DNA of 64,000 nt from Galactobacter valiniphilus (GCF_003575975.1 NZ_QQXK01000020.1:1-64000), one strand, 5' to 3'. Numbered from the stretch's first letter, positions 39,601 to 48,252 are shown. Numbers and translations: made by a program. The notes: generated by a model from the sequence alone, not told the origin.

Positions 39601-40523
39601 ACGTCGATGTCCTGCGGCACCGTCACGACGGACTGGGCGCCCACCGTCACGGCCCGGGTCTCGGGGTCCACGCTCAGGTCAACCGTGCCGAGGCGCTGGC
39701 CCGACTCGAAGGCCTGCAGCACCGGACGCTTGCCGTCGCCGCCGCCCGTGGAGAAGGAGTACTCGCGGTGCGTGTGCCCGTTGAAGATGACGTTGACGCG
39801 CGGGTCGGTCTTCTCGGCGATGTCCTTGAAGCCCACCGACGCGTTGGCCGCGGCGAGGGAGCTGCCGTCGGCCGCGCCCTCGTGGTAGCTCGCGATCACG
39901 ACGTCTACGTCCGCCGGCAACGCCTTGACCTCGCGGTTGAGGGCCTCGACCGGGTCCTCGACGCGCAGGCCGCTCAGGCCGCTGGGGGAGACGAGGGTGG
40001 GAAGCTCGCTCGTCACCGCGCCGACCACCGCCACTTTGACGCCCTTGACGGTGAAGGTCGCGGAGCCCGGGAGCGCCGACTTGCCGGTCGCCGTGTCGAT
40101 GACGTTGGCGGCGAGGTACGGGAAGTCGGCGGTGTCGCTGATGCGCCCCGCGAGGTCAGCGGCGCCCTTGTCGTACTCGTGGTTGCCAGCGGCCGAGGCC
40201 TTCACGCCGAGCGCGTTGAGGATCTTCAGCGTGGGGGTGTCCTGCTGGATCGAGGACGGGTACTTGGAGCCGCCCACCGAGTCGCCCGCGCTCGTCAGGA
40301 TCGAGCCCTCGGGGTTCTTAGCGCGCCAGGCCTGCACGGCGGCGGCAAACTTCGTGGCGGTGCGAGCGTCGCTCAGATTGCCGTGAAAGTCGTTGAAGGA
40401 CGCGATGGACAGCGTGATGGGGGCGGGCGCCGCGTGGGCCGGGACGGCAAGCCCCGTGAGCAGCAGGGCGGCGCTGGCGCCGAGGCCAACACCGGCCTTG
40501 AGGACGCCGGATGAGCCGGGCAT
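36657..40523 (-). CDS. Secreted 5'-nucleotidase / ExeM-NucH-type endonuclease fusion
   Basis: This 1288-aa exported protein starts with a signal peptide (1-31, cleavage after AHA). The N-terminal half is a 5'-nucleotidase: metallophosphatase motifs FNDFHGN, GDSVGG, GNHEYD and NGHTHREY, then the C-terminal substrate domain with NVFPFANTLSRL and LAGGGDAFGGF. An OB-fold-like region follows (about 665-800). The last 330 residues form an endonuclease/exonuclease/phosphatase domain (ISSFNVLNFF, SLEEIENG, LLGDFNAYSQ, RRSSDHDPL). It could degrade extracellular DNA and dephosphorylate the products in one polypeptide. AGGAGGT precedes the ATG. No wall anchor is seen. Confidence 0.92.
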   Translation of the reverse strand: MPGSSGVLKAGVGLGASAALLLTGLAVPAHAAPAPITLSIASFNDFHGNLSDARTATKFAAAVQAWRAKNPEGSILTSAGDSVGGSKYPSSIQQDTPTLKILNALGVKASAAGNHEYDKGAADLAGRISDTADFPYLAANVIDTATGKSALPGSATFTVKGVKVAVVGAVTSELPTLVSPSGLSGLRVEDPVEALNREVKALPADVDVVIASYHEGAADGSSLAAANASVGFKDIAEKTDPRVNVIFNGHTHREYSFSTGGGDGKRPVLQAFESGQRLGTVDLSVDPETRAVTVGAQSVVTVPQDIDVNAAAAADPVVASVKKIEDEALATAAQLGDGEAAQLKGDLTTDYYPNGVGKAGGDRSQESTLGNFAATALAHSVNAEDPSKVIGFMNAGGLRDEFFTKRTGRTATSDDKVASGTVGRLSVKEVYNVFPFANTLSRLTLKGSSLKAVLEQQWRKDASGTEVKLALGTTKNLSYSYDLTRPVGDRVTAVTVNGAPLDPAATYTVATQSFLAGGGDAFGGFTEAVSNQNLGGIDFDALLAYVKAGSPLTPDYSTRGVGLQGVPAAVEPDKQYSFTVQHPDLGSDGVPETAALSLVLVPTNGAERVLASAPVTHVKDATGRLTGENSATVTFTAPADLAAGRLELRSAATGTAVRLPSSVVPAVPAQELSIAQIQGTGSATTYAGKKVSTTGVVTATYATGGFNGYYLQTPGKPGRHEKASRAVFVYSKDTVGQVKIGDTVKVTGTAGEYFGLTQMTVPAGGATVLPAQGKVKPLKLSWPRTSDERERYEGMLVSPRGEYTVADNYKLNQYGEITLATGTSRLVKGVKTLSQPTDVARPGSARAAAVEAENLSRAVGLDDGSTLNFLGNAAAKATPLPYLRKATPVSVGATAKFNQPVILDWRNDTWKFQPTTHLTDANKATVQPATFKQPKQDAPRVRSDIKISSFNVLNFFTTTGDKVPGCTFYTDRAGAPISVKDGCTVRGAANDANRQRQEDKLVSAINALDVDVLSLEEIENGARFGTDRDATLARLVWGLNNAEKSSPNQRGEWAWIPSIGNGPATEDAIRTAFIYRKGTVKPSEGPQLLHHAAFANAREPLAQVFEPVTSGKGKHATDQRFLAIVNHFKSKSYRAGDPIDEANKDKGDGQGAWNAARVEQAKALVAWASKLQVEKKVKNIFLLGDFNAYSQEDPIKVIADAGYTDQGALTRQSTYLFGGRTGSLDHVFTNAAATQAAKDREVWNINSTESVAFEYSRFNNNVTDLYSKDARRSSDHDPLVVGFDLSRR

Positions 40524-40888
40524 GGGAGACCTCCTGGGGGAGAGAGCGTGACGAGTCCGAGCTTAGATCACACCGTGATGCATGGGGCAGGGGAAACACA
40601 GAGTTCTCCTGCCCGACGTCGGGTGCTCACCTCCCGCGCCCGGTGCGCGCCGGGTGGGTGGCCGGGTGGGGCGCCGGGTGGGCGAGCGCGGGGGCCGGCG
40701 GGCGGCGGGGAGTCCAAGCCCGGCGCGGGCCCCGGCCCCGCGGGCCCCGGGCCCGGCCCGCCCAAGGCGAGCGCTCGCCGTCGTGCCTTTCAACGACCCA
40801 CAGCCCTCAAGAACTGGTGGCGCCGCCCTCGCCGTGGCACGGTGGGCACATGAGACTGCTACCCCCGCCGGACTCGATCCCCTCCACC
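40524..40888. other. G-rich divergent intergenic region
   Basis: No gene is seen. Near the nuclease gene a short palindrome ATCAC-ACC-GTGAT (40567-40579) lies in the presumed promoter. From about 40650 to 40715 the plus strand has repeated GGG/GGGG runs separated by 1-5 nt and could form a G-quadruplex. Two copies of the dispersed GCCCGACG-type repeat occur at 40611-40634 and 40775-40788. Confidence 0.5.
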
Positions 40889-41872
40889 ATGAATGCCGCG
40901 CTGTTCACGGCGCCTGGCGGGCCGGAGGTCATCAAGGTCCAACGGGTGCCCGTCCCCGAGCCGGGGCCGGGCGAGGTGCTCATCCGCGTGGCGGCCGCCG
41001 GCCTCAACCGCGCCGATGTGCTCCAGCGCCAGGGGCACTACAACCCGCCGGAGGGGGCCACGCAGATCCCCGGGCTCGAGGTCTCCGGGACCATCGCCGC
41101 GCGCGGCCGCGGGGTGAGCGAGGAGTTCTGGCCCGACGGGGTGGAGGTCTGCGCTTTGCTCTCGGGCGGCGGCTACGCCGAGTTCGTGGCCGTCTCGAGC
41201 GCGCAGGTGCTGCACGTTCCCGAGGGGGTGAGCCTCGAGGCGGCGGCCAGCCTGCCCGAGGTCGCCTGCACCGTGGTCTCCAACCTGTCCCACACCGTCC
41301 AGACGCATCCGGGCCAGTGGGTCCTGGTGCACGGCGGCTCGGGCGGCATCGGCAGCTTTGCCCTGCAGTACCTGCGCGAGCTTGGAGCGCACACCATCGC
41401 GACCGGCTCGGGCGAGGAGAAGCTGGCCTGGGCCCGCGCACACGGCGCTCAGCACACCATCGACTACCGCACCGAGGACTTTGTGCAGCGGGTCAAGGAG
41501 ATCACCGCGGGGGCCGGCGCGGACGTCATCCTGGACGTCGTGGGGGCCAAGTACCTGGCCGCGAACGTTGACGCGCTCGCCGTGGGCGGGCGGATCGTGA
41601 CGATCGGCTTCACCGGCGGCACGCGCGGCGAGCTGGACCTGCGCGCGCTCATGAACAAGCAGGGTGGCATCTTCTCCGTGGCGCTGCGCTCGCGGCCGGA
41701 GGAGGAGAAGGCGGCGATCATCGCCTCCGTGGGCCAGCGGGTCTGGCCGCTCGTGGAGGCGGGGCGGATCCGCACCGACGTGGACCGTGTTTTCGGCCTG
41801 CACCAGGCGGATCAGGCGCACGCGTACTTCGATTCGGGCGAGCATCGGGGCAAGGTGCTGCTGCGCGTGTGA
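40889..41872 (+). CDS. NAD(P)H quinone oxidoreductase (zinc-independent MDR family)
   Basis: This 327-aa member of the medium-chain dehydrogenase/reductase family is of the quinone reductase/PIG3 type. The N-terminal GroES-like domain has PEPGPGEVLIRVAAAGLNRAD. The nucleotide-binding motif is VHGGSGGIGSFALQ. No catalytic zinc Cys is seen at the usual site. The ATG at 40889 fits the family start (MxAAxFxxPGGPE). An in-frame ATG at 40850 would add 13 residues. It reduces quinones or enones with NADPH. No operon partner is present. Confidence 0.85.
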   Translation: MNAALFTAPGGPEVIKVQRVPVPEPGPGEVLIRVAAAGLNRADVLQRQGHYNPPEGATQIPGLEVSGTIAARGRGVSEEFWPDGVEVCALLSGGGYAEFVAVSSAQVLHVPEGVSLEAAASLPEVACTVVSNLSHTVQTHPGQWVLVHGGSGGIGSFALQYLRELGAHTIATGSGEEKLAWARAHGAQHTIDYRTEDFVQRVKEITAGAGADVILDVVGAKYLAANVDALAVGGRIVTIGFTGGTRGELDLRALMNKQGGIFSVALRSRPEEEKAAIIASVGQRVWPLVEAGRIRTDVDRVFGLHQADQAHAYFDSGEHRGKVLLRV

Positions 41873-41933
41873 CGGGGTGTCGGGGCCGAAGCCCTTGTGC
41901 TGTGGTCAGACCGGAGTACGCTACGAGGCTGAT

Positions 41934-41955
41934 AGGTCACACCAATGGGTGACCT
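41934..41955 (+). promoter_or_regulatory. Inverted repeat upstream of cstA
   Basis: AGGTCAC-N8-GTGACCT is a perfect 7-bp inverted repeat 45 nt before the cstA start. It is either an operator or a 5'-UTR stem, and it does not match the CRP-type sites seen upstream of pckG. Confidence 0.45.
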
Positions 41956-41999
41956 GCGCGTCGTCACGCACCGATCACCGCACCGAGGAGGACACCCGC

Positions 42000-44348
42000 A
42001 TGTCCCATGCATCCACCCACACCGCCGGGCGGCCTCCCGCCGGCGTGGACTCAGAGGTCCTTGACCGCGAGGAGCGCCGCCGCACGCCGCTGCGCATCGC
42101 GATCTGGGTCGCGATCTCGTTGCTCGGCGCCGTGGCCTGGTCGGTCCTCGCGCTCAACCGCGGCGAGAGCATCAACGCCGTCTGGTTCGTCTTTGCCGCG
42201 GTGTGCACCTACCTCGTGGCCTACCGCTTCTACGCCAAGTTCATCGAGCGCAAGCTGGTCAAGCCCGACGACTTCCGCGCCACCCCGGCCGAGGTCAAGG
42301 ACAACGGCCAGGACTACATGCCCACCGACCGCCGCGTGCTCTTTGGGCACCACTTCGCGGCGATCGCCGGCGCCGGACCGCTGGTTGGCCCCATCCTGGC
42401 GGCCCAGATGGGCTACCTGCCCGGCACCATCTGGATCATCGTGGGCGTGGTGCTCGCGGGCGCCGTGCAGGACTACCTGGTCATGTTCTTCTCGATGCGC
42501 CGCGGCGGACGTTCCCTGGGCCAGATGGCCCGCGAGGAGCTGGGCGTCATCGGCGGCACGGCCGCGATCATCGCCACGATCCTCATCATGATCATCATTA
42601 CCGCCATCCTGGCGCTCGTGGTGGTCAACTCCCTCGGCGAATCCGCATGGGGCGTCTACTCCGTGGGCCTGACCATCCCGATCGCGCTCTTCATGGGCGT
42701 CTACCTGCGCTGGATCCGCCCGGGCAAGGTCATGGAGATCTCCGTGATCGGCTTCGTCCTGCTGCTCTTTGCGATCATCTCCGGCCGCTGGGTCGCCGAG
42801 TCCGCGTGGGGCGCCGAGTTCTTCCACCTGAACAAGACCACGCTCGCGTGGGCCATCATCATCTACGGCTTCGTGGCCGCGGTGCTGCCCGTGTGGCTGC
42901 TCCTGGCCCCGCGCGACTACCTCTCCACCTTCATGAAGATCGGCGTCATCGCCCTGCTGGCGATCGCGATCCTCGTGGTGCACCCCACCCTCGAGGTGCC
43001 CAAGGTCTCCGACTTCGCCTTCCGCAACGACGGCCCGGTGGTCTCCGGCCAGCTCTTCCCGTTCCTCTTCGTGACGATCGCGTGCGGCGCCCTCTCCGGC
43101 TTCCACGCCCTCATCTCCTCCGGCACCACGCCGAAGCTCGTGGAGAAGGAGCGCCAGACCCGCTTCCTCGGCTACGGCGGCATGCTCATGGAGTCCTTCG
43201 TGGCGATCATGGCCCTCGTGGCCGCGCTCTCGATCGACCGCGGCATCTACTTCGCCATGAACTCCTCCGTGGCCGCGACGGGCGGCACGGTCGAGGGTGC
43301 CGTGGCCTTCGTGAACTCGCTCGGCCTGACCGGCGTGCACGTCACGGGCCAGGAGCTCACCGACCTCGCCGCCAACGTGGGCGAATCCAGCATCGTCTCC
43401 CGCACGGGCGGCGCGCCCACGCTGGCCGTGGGCATCGCGCACATCATGCAGCAGTGGTTCGGCGGCACCGCCATGATGGGCTTCTGGTACCACTTCGCCA
43501 TCATGTTCGAGGCGCTCTTCATCCTCACGGCCGTGGACGCCGGCACCCGCGTGGCGCGCTTCATGCTCCAGGACGCGGTGGGCAACTTCATCCCGAAGTT
43601 CAAGGACACCTCGTGGAAGCTCGGCTCCTGGATCGCCACCGCCATCATGGTGGCCGGCTGGGGCTACATCCTGATCCTCGGCGTGACCGATCCGCTCGGC
43701 GGCATCAACACCTTCTTCCCGCTCTTCGGCGTTTCCAACCAGCTGCTCGCGGCGATCGCGCTCGCGGTGGTCATGGCGATCGTGGCCAAGCGCGGCCAGC
43801 TCAAGTACCTCTGGATCGTTGCCGTGCCGCTCGCCTTCACCGTGGTGGTCACGACCGCCGCGTCCTGGCAGAAGATCTTCTCGCCGCTTCCCTCCATCGG
43901 GTACTGGGCGCAGAACGCGGCCTATCGCCAGGCCCTCGCCGACGGCAAGAGCAGCTTCGGCGCCGCGAAGGACACTGCGGCCATGGAGGCCGTGGTCCGC
44001 AACACCACGGTCCAGGGCACGCTCTCCATCGTGTTCCTCGTGCTCACCCTGACGGTCGTGGCGACCGCCGTGGTGGTCACGCTGCGCCAGTTCCGCGGCC
44101 CGCAGGGCGACACGACCGAGGACCCGTTTGTCCCGTCCGCGATCTTTGCGCCGGCGGGGCTGGTTCCCTCCGCCGCCGAGCGCGAGCTCGAGGGTGAGTG
44201 GGCCGCCTACAAGGCGGGCGTGTCGACGCACGACGGCGGCAGCCCGGCCTCCGCGCACGGCCCGGCTTCCGCCGGGCGGGGCTCGGGCTCGGGCGACGGC
44301 GCGTCCGGTTCCGGCGGCTCCGGCGCCGGGGCCGAGGGGGAGCGGTGA
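42000..44348 (+). CDS. cstA: Carbon starvation protein CstA (pyruvate/peptide transporter family)
   Basis: This 782-aa polytopic membrane protein has the CstA core. Visible motifs are VLFGHHFAAIAGAGPLVGPI, AGAVQDYLVMFFSMRRGG, SGFHALISSGTTPKLV and the conserved GVSNQLLAAIAL. CstA/BtsT-type proteins import pyruvate and have been linked to peptide uptake. GAGGAGG about 10 nt upstream supports the ATG at 42000. The tail after about residue 735 is a Ser/Gly-rich low-complexity segment, an unusual extension. The small partner gene ybdD overlaps the stop. Confidence 0.94.
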   Translation: MSHASTHTAGRPPAGVDSEVLDREERRRTPLRIAIWVAISLLGAVAWSVLALNRGESINAVWFVFAAVCTYLVAYRFYAKFIERKLVKPDDFRATPAEVKDNGQDYMPTDRRVLFGHHFAAIAGAGPLVGPILAAQMGYLPGTIWIIVGVVLAGAVQDYLVMFFSMRRGGRSLGQMAREELGVIGGTAAIIATILIMIIITAILALVVVNSLGESAWGVYSVGLTIPIALFMGVYLRWIRPGKVMEISVIGFVLLLFAIISGRWVAESAWGAEFFHLNKTTLAWAIIIYGFVAAVLPVWLLLAPRDYLSTFMKIGVIALLAIAILVVHPTLEVPKVSDFAFRNDGPVVSGQLFPFLFVTIACGALSGFHALISSGTTPKLVEKERQTRFLGYGGMLMESFVAIMALVAALSIDRGIYFAMNSSVAATGGTVEGAVAFVNSLGLTGVHVTGQELTDLAANVGESSIVSRTGGAPTLAVGIAHIMQQWFGGTAMMGFWYHFAIMFEALFILTAVDAGTRVARFMLQDAVGNFIPKFKDTSWKLGSWIATAIMVAGWGYILILGVTDPLGGINTFFPLFGVSNQLLAAIALAVVMAIVAKRGQLKYLWIVAVPLAFTVVVTTAASWQKIFSPLPSIGYWAQNAAYRQALADGKSSFGAAKDTAAMEAVVRNTTVQGTLSIVFLVLTLTVVATAVVVTLRQFRGPQGDTTEDPFVPSAIFAPAGLVPSAAERELEGEWAAYKAGVSTHDGGSPASAHGPASAGRGSGSGDGASGSGGSGAGAEGER

Positions 44349-44569
44349 GCGCCGCCTCCCCGGCCCCGCGCCGGGAGGCGAGGGGCCCGCTCACGCTCCT
44401 GCGCGGCGTCGGGCGCTACCTCAATTCCGTGCTGGGTGGCGACCGCTACGCCCGCTACCTGGAGTTTCATGCGCGCCACCACGCCGGCGCGGAACCCCTG
44501 AGCGAGCGCGAATATTGGCGCGCCTATCACGCGCACCAGGACGCCCATCCGGAGGGTCGCTGCTGCTGA
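44345..44569 (+). CDS. ybdD: YbdD/YjiX family small protein, CstA partner
   Basis: This 74-aa protein belongs to the short family found next to cstA/btsT genes, recognised by RYLNSVLGGDRYARYLEFH and SEREYWRAYH. The GTG start overlaps the cstA stop (GTGA), so it is coupled to it. YbdD-type partners are needed for transport activity of CstA-family carriers in E. coli. The C terminus ends in two Cys. A terminator follows at 44589-44615. Confidence 0.9.
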   Translation: MSAASPAPRREARGPLTLLRGVGRYLNSVLGGDRYARYLEFHARHHAGAEPLSEREYWRAYHAHQDAHPEGRCC

Positions 44570-44588
44570 ACAGCGTGAGAAAAAACGG

Positions 44589-44615
44589 CGGGAGGGTCGC
44601 GTTGCGGCCCTCCCG
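44589..44615 (+). terminator. Terminator of cstA-ybdD
   Basis: A 12-bp stem with one G-T pair (44589-44600 with 44604-44615) and loop GTT lies 19 nt past the stop. Confidence 0.7.
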
Positions 44616-44687
44616 TTGCGCTTTCGCGGTAGTTTGGTCCATCCGAGTGATGAGGGGCATCGCTGGGGCGTTTCCGAAGGGACCACC

Positions 44688-47600
44688 GTGCACGACGAGA
44701 GCAATCTGACCACTGGGAGGGCGCGCCGGGTGCTGGGCGAGCGCATCCGCCCGGAGATCTACGGCGAGCGTGTTCAGCTCACGCTGGAGGCCGCCGAACT
44801 GCCCGGGGAACCCATCGAACCGGCGCTGGGGCCCGGTCTCGAGTACGCGCCGTTCGAGCTCGGATCGGCGTGGGGCCCGGCGTGGGGGACCACCTGGTTC
44901 CGCCTGCGCGGCACCGTGCCGGAGGGCTGGGCGGGGCTCGAGTACGAGGGCGTCGTTGACCTTGGTTTCGATGCCGACACTCCGGGCTTCCAGTGCGAGG
45001 CGCTCGTCTACCGCCCCGACGTGACGCCGCTCAAGGCCCTGAACCCGCGCAACCAGTGGGTGCCCATCGAGGCAGGGCCGGGTGGCTCGGTGGAGCTGTA
45101 CCTCGAGGCGGCCTCCAACCCCATCCTGCTCGAACGCCACCCCTTCCTGCCCACGCAGCAGGGTGACCTGGCCACGGCCTCGCGGGCGCCGCTGTACCGC
45201 CTGGTGCGCGCCGAGCTGGCCGTGCGCCGGCCCGAGGTCGCGGCGCTCGTGGAGGACCTCGAGCTGCTCCTGCAGCTGCAGGAACAGCAGCCGGCTGGTT
45301 CGCTGCGCGCCGTCATGCTCGAGAGCATCGACAACGCCCTGAACGTGCTGCTCCTCGACGACATCGCGGGGACGGCGGCGGCGGCGCGCGCGGAGCTCGC
45401 GCCCGTGCTCTCGGCCCACGGCGGCCAGGTCCGCCACCACATCGCGGCGATCGGGCACTCCCATATCGACACCGCGTGGCTTTGGCCGCAGCGCGAGACG
45501 ATCCGCAAGGTCGCCCGCACCATGTCGAGCATGACCACGCTCCTGGAGCTGGACCCCGACTTCCGCTTTGGCATGTCCAGCGCCCAGCAGTACGCCTGGC
45601 TCAAGGAGCACCGCCCCGAGGTCTACGCGCGCGTCAAGGCGGCCGTGGCCGCGGGCCGCTTCGAGCCGCTCGGCGGCATGTGGGTCGAGTCCGACACCGT
45701 CATGCCCTCCGGCGAGGCCATGGTCCGCCAATTCCTCGAGGGGCAGCGCTTCTTCGAGGAGGAGTTCGGCAAGCGCTCCCGCGGCGTCTGGCTTCCGGAC
45801 TCCTTCGGCTACTCGCCGGCGCTGCCGCAGCTCATCCGGCGCGCGGGCTTCGAATGGTTCTTCACCCAGAAGATCTCCTGGAACCAGGTCAACACCTTCC
45901 CGCACCACACCTTCTTCTGGGAGGGGATCGACGGCTCGCGGGTGCTCACGCACTTCCCGCCCATGGACACCTACAACGCCCAGCTGCTGGGCGACGAGCT
46001 CGCCCGCGCTGAGCGGCAGTTCCGCGATGCGCGGCGGGCCAGCGGCTCCATCGCGCCCGTGGGCTGGGGCGACGGCGGCGGCGGCACCACGCGCGAGATG
46101 CTCGAACGCGTCAAGCGCCTCGGCGACCTGGACGGCGCGCCCAAGGTGCGCTGGGAGTCACCGGACGAGTTCTTCGAGCGCACCGCGGCCGAGGTGCCGG
46201 ACGCGCCGGTGTGGGTGGGGGAGCTCTACCTCGAGCTGCACCGCGCCGTCACGACGAGCCAGCACCACACCAAGGCCGGAAACCGCCGCAGCGAGCACCT
46301 GCTGGTCGAGGCCGAGTGGTGGGCCACCGCCGCGTGGATCCGGGCGGGTCTCGAGTACCCGCACGAGGAGCTGCAGGCCCTGTGGCGGATCGTGCTGACG
46401 CACCAGTTCCACGACATCCTGCCGGGCACCTCAATCGCGTGGGTGCACCGCGAGGCCGTGGCGACCTACGCCGACGTCGCGGCGCGCCTGGAGGCCATCA
46501 TCGAGGCCTCCCTGCGCGCGCTCGTGGGGGAGGGGCAGCTGGAGCTGAGCGCCAACCCCACCTCCTTCCTCACCGACGGGGTGGCCGCCGGCGCCGTGTC
46601 CGAGGCGCTGGAGGACCCGAGCGCGTCCTCCGTGCGCGAGGCCGACGGCGTGACGTACCTGGAGAACGAGCAGGTCAGCTTCGGCTTCGACGCGGCCGGG
46701 CTGCTGGTGCACGCCGTGGACTTGCGCAGCGGCCGGGACTACGCCGTGCCCGGACGGCCGGGCAACCTCTTCCAGCTGCACCAGGACTTCCCCAACCAGT
46801 GGGACGCCTGGGACGTTGACCGCTTCTACCGCGAGACCGTCACCGACCTGGCGGAGGTGCAGGGCCCGCGGGCCTGGGTCGAGGACGGCGAGGCGCGCCT
46901 GGAGCTGCGGCGGGGCTTCGGTTCTTCGGAGCTGACGCAGACCTTCACGCTGCGCCCGTCCGAGACCTCGGTGCGCGTGCACCAGGTGACGGACTGGAAC
47001 GAGCGTGAGAAGTTCCTCAAGCTCGCTTTCCCGCTCTCCGTGTGGGCCAAGGAGTCGATCGCCGAGACGCAGTTCGGCTTCGCCTCCCGCCCCACCCACG
47101 TGAACACCTCGTGGGAGAACGCGAAGTTCGAGACCTCCATGCAGCGCTGGGTCATGGTCCCGGACCGCGACGGCGCCGTGGCCCTCGCCAACGACTCCAG
47201 CTACGGCTTCGACGTCACGCGCGACGTCCTGGACGGCGCCGGCGTGGTCACCACCCTGCGCCTGTCAGTGCTGCGCGCCCCGCGCTACCCGGACCCCGAG
47301 ACGGACCAGGGCCGCCACGAGCACCGCTACGCGCTGCAGCTGGGCGGCACCGAGCTCACGGCCACGGAGCTGGCCCACGGGCTCAACGCCCCGCGTCGGG
47401 CGGTGCGCGGCGCCCACCCCGTGGAGCCGCTCGTCACGGTGAGCGGCGAGGGCGTGCTGCTCGACGCCGTCAAGCCGGCCGCCGATCGTTCCGGCGACCT
47501 CATCGTGCGCGTGCACGAGGCGACGGGCCACCACGCCGCCGCCGAGGTGCGCCTGGATGTGCCCTTCAGCGCCGTGCACGAGGTCTCGCTGCTCGAGGAC

Positions 47601-47693
47601 GCGCCGCAGGCCGTCTCGGTGGGCGAGGACCGCGCCGTGCGGCTCGGCCTCACGCCCCTGTCCGTGCGGACCCTGCGCTTCGTGCTCTCCTGA
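44688..47693 (+). CDS. Alpha-mannosidase (glycoside hydrolase family 38)
   Basis: This 1001-aa enzyme hydrolyses alpha-mannosides. The zinc site HSHIDTAWLWP, the nucleophile Asp in VWLPDSFGYSPALPQ, HTKAGNRRSEH and HQFHDILPGTS mark GH38. A middle domain and a C-terminal beta-sandwich follow. The GTG at 44688 is preferred because GAAGGGA lies upstream at good spacing. No signal peptide is seen, so it acts in the cytoplasm, perhaps recycling mannose-rich glycans or imported oligosaccharides. It is a single-gene unit with a terminator at 47699-47734. Confidence 0.93.
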   Translation: MHDESNLTTGRARRVLGERIRPEIYGERVQLTLEAAELPGEPIEPALGPGLEYAPFELGSAWGPAWGTTWFRLRGTVPEGWAGLEYEGVVDLGFDADTPGFQCEALVYRPDVTPLKALNPRNQWVPIEAGPGGSVELYLEAASNPILLERHPFLPTQQGDLATASRAPLYRLVRAELAVRRPEVAALVEDLELLLQLQEQQPAGSLRAVMLESIDNALNVLLLDDIAGTAAAARAELAPVLSAHGGQVRHHIAAIGHSHIDTAWLWPQRETIRKVARTMSSMTTLLELDPDFRFGMSSAQQYAWLKEHRPEVYARVKAAVAAGRFEPLGGMWVESDTVMPSGEAMVRQFLEGQRFFEEEFGKRSRGVWLPDSFGYSPALPQLIRRAGFEWFFTQKISWNQVNTFPHHTFFWEGIDGSRVLTHFPPMDTYNAQLLGDELARAERQFRDARRASGSIAPVGWGDGGGGTTREMLERVKRLGDLDGAPKVRWESPDEFFERTAAEVPDAPVWVGELYLELHRAVTTSQHHTKAGNRRSEHLLVEAEWWATAAWIRAGLEYPHEELQALWRIVLTHQFHDILPGTSIAWVHREAVATYADVAARLEAIIEASLRALVGEGQLELSANPTSFLTDGVAAGAVSEALEDPSASSVREADGVTYLENEQVSFGFDAAGLLVHAVDLRSGRDYAVPGRPGNLFQLHQDFPNQWDAWDVDRFYRETVTDLAEVQGPRAWVEDGEARLELRRGFGSSELTQTFTLRPSETSVRVHQVTDWNEREKFLKLAFPLSVWAKESIAETQFGFASRPTHVNTSWENAKFETSMQRWVMVPDRDGAVALANDSSYGFDVTRDVLDGAGVVTTLRLSVLRAPRYPDPETDQGRHEHRYALQLGGTELTATELAHGLNAPRRAVRGAHPVEPLVTVSGEGVLLDAVKPAADRSGDLIVRVHEATGHHAAAEVRLDVPFSAVHEVSLLEDAPQAVSVGEDRAVRLGLTPLSVRTLRFVLS

Positions 47694-47698
47694 ACCGC

Positions 47699-47734
47699 GC
47701 GGCGTCGGGCGCGTGGTTGAAGGCCCGACGCCGC
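47699..47734 (+). terminator. Terminator of the GH38 gene, carrying the dispersed palindrome core
   Basis: A perfect 12-bp stem GCGGCGTCGGGC/GCCCGACGCCGC (47699-47710 with 47723-47734) lies 5 nt past the stop. Its arm is a member of the dispersed GCCCGACG repeat family. Confidence 0.7.
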
Positions 47735-47792
47735 GTGGTTGCGCGAGAGCCTCGTGTCGCCTTGCGGCCACGGACCTTTCGTGACGCGGCTG

Positions 47793-47798
47793 TAGGCT
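47793..47798 (+). promoter_or_regulatory. -10 box of the small hypothetical gene (leaderless)
   Basis: TAGGCT ends 7 nt before the ATG at 47806 and only 1 nt before the alternative ATG at 47800, so the second ATG is the likely start. Confidence 0.55.
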
Positions 47799-47805
47799 AA
47801 TGCGC

Positions 47806-48240
47806 ATGGGTCTCTTTTCTGCGCTGCGCGGTTCTCGCTCCGAGGACCGCGAGCTGGGGCTCGGCCTCTGGCGGGTGGACCACGACCGCTTCCGCCGGGC
47901 GATCGACCGCTTCCACCAGGTGCTCGAGGGCACGGAGGACGACGCGCTCTACGCCTTGCTGCTGCCGCAGGCCGACCGCCTCGGTGAGCTCGTGGATCGC
48001 GTGCGCACGGTGTGCGCCCGCGGGCACCGCGAGCACCCCGTGGACGGTTCCGACGTCCCCGGCGCCGTGGAACCCGTGCACCGCGCCCTCTCCCGCGCGG
48101 CGAACGATGCAGCCACGGCGGCGCAGGCAGCAGCCATGTCCCGCTTCGAGTCCGACCCCGCCGCCGTGCTCGCCACGGTGGCGCGCCGCGTCGATACGGT
48201 CGAGGCGAGGGTCTCCGAGGCGGAGAACGCCTGGCAGTGA
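47806..48240 (+). CDS. Small helical protein of unknown function
   Basis: This 144-aa protein has no membrane helix or signal. It is mostly predicted helix with charged residues, and the C-terminal part (ATVARRVDTVEARVSEAENAW) looks like a coiled coil. I do not recognise a family. The start at 47806 is set by the position of the -10 box. The aldo/keto reductase gene follows after 12 nt, possibly on its own weak promoter. Confidence 0.7.
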   Translation: MGLFSALRGSRSEDRELGLGLWRVDHDRFRRAIDRFHQVLEGTEDDALYALLLPQADRLGELVDRVRTVCARGHREHPVDGSDVPGAVEPVHRALSRAANDAATAAQAAAMSRFESDPAAVLATVARRVDTVEARVSEAENAWQ

Positions 48241-48252
48241 CAGGATGGGGGC

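Noticed and set aside
36696-40514. 1272-codon plus-strand open frame antisense to the nuclease fusion
   Set aside because: It mirrors the GC-skewed codons of the real minus-strand gene, whose two enzyme domains have complete motifs.
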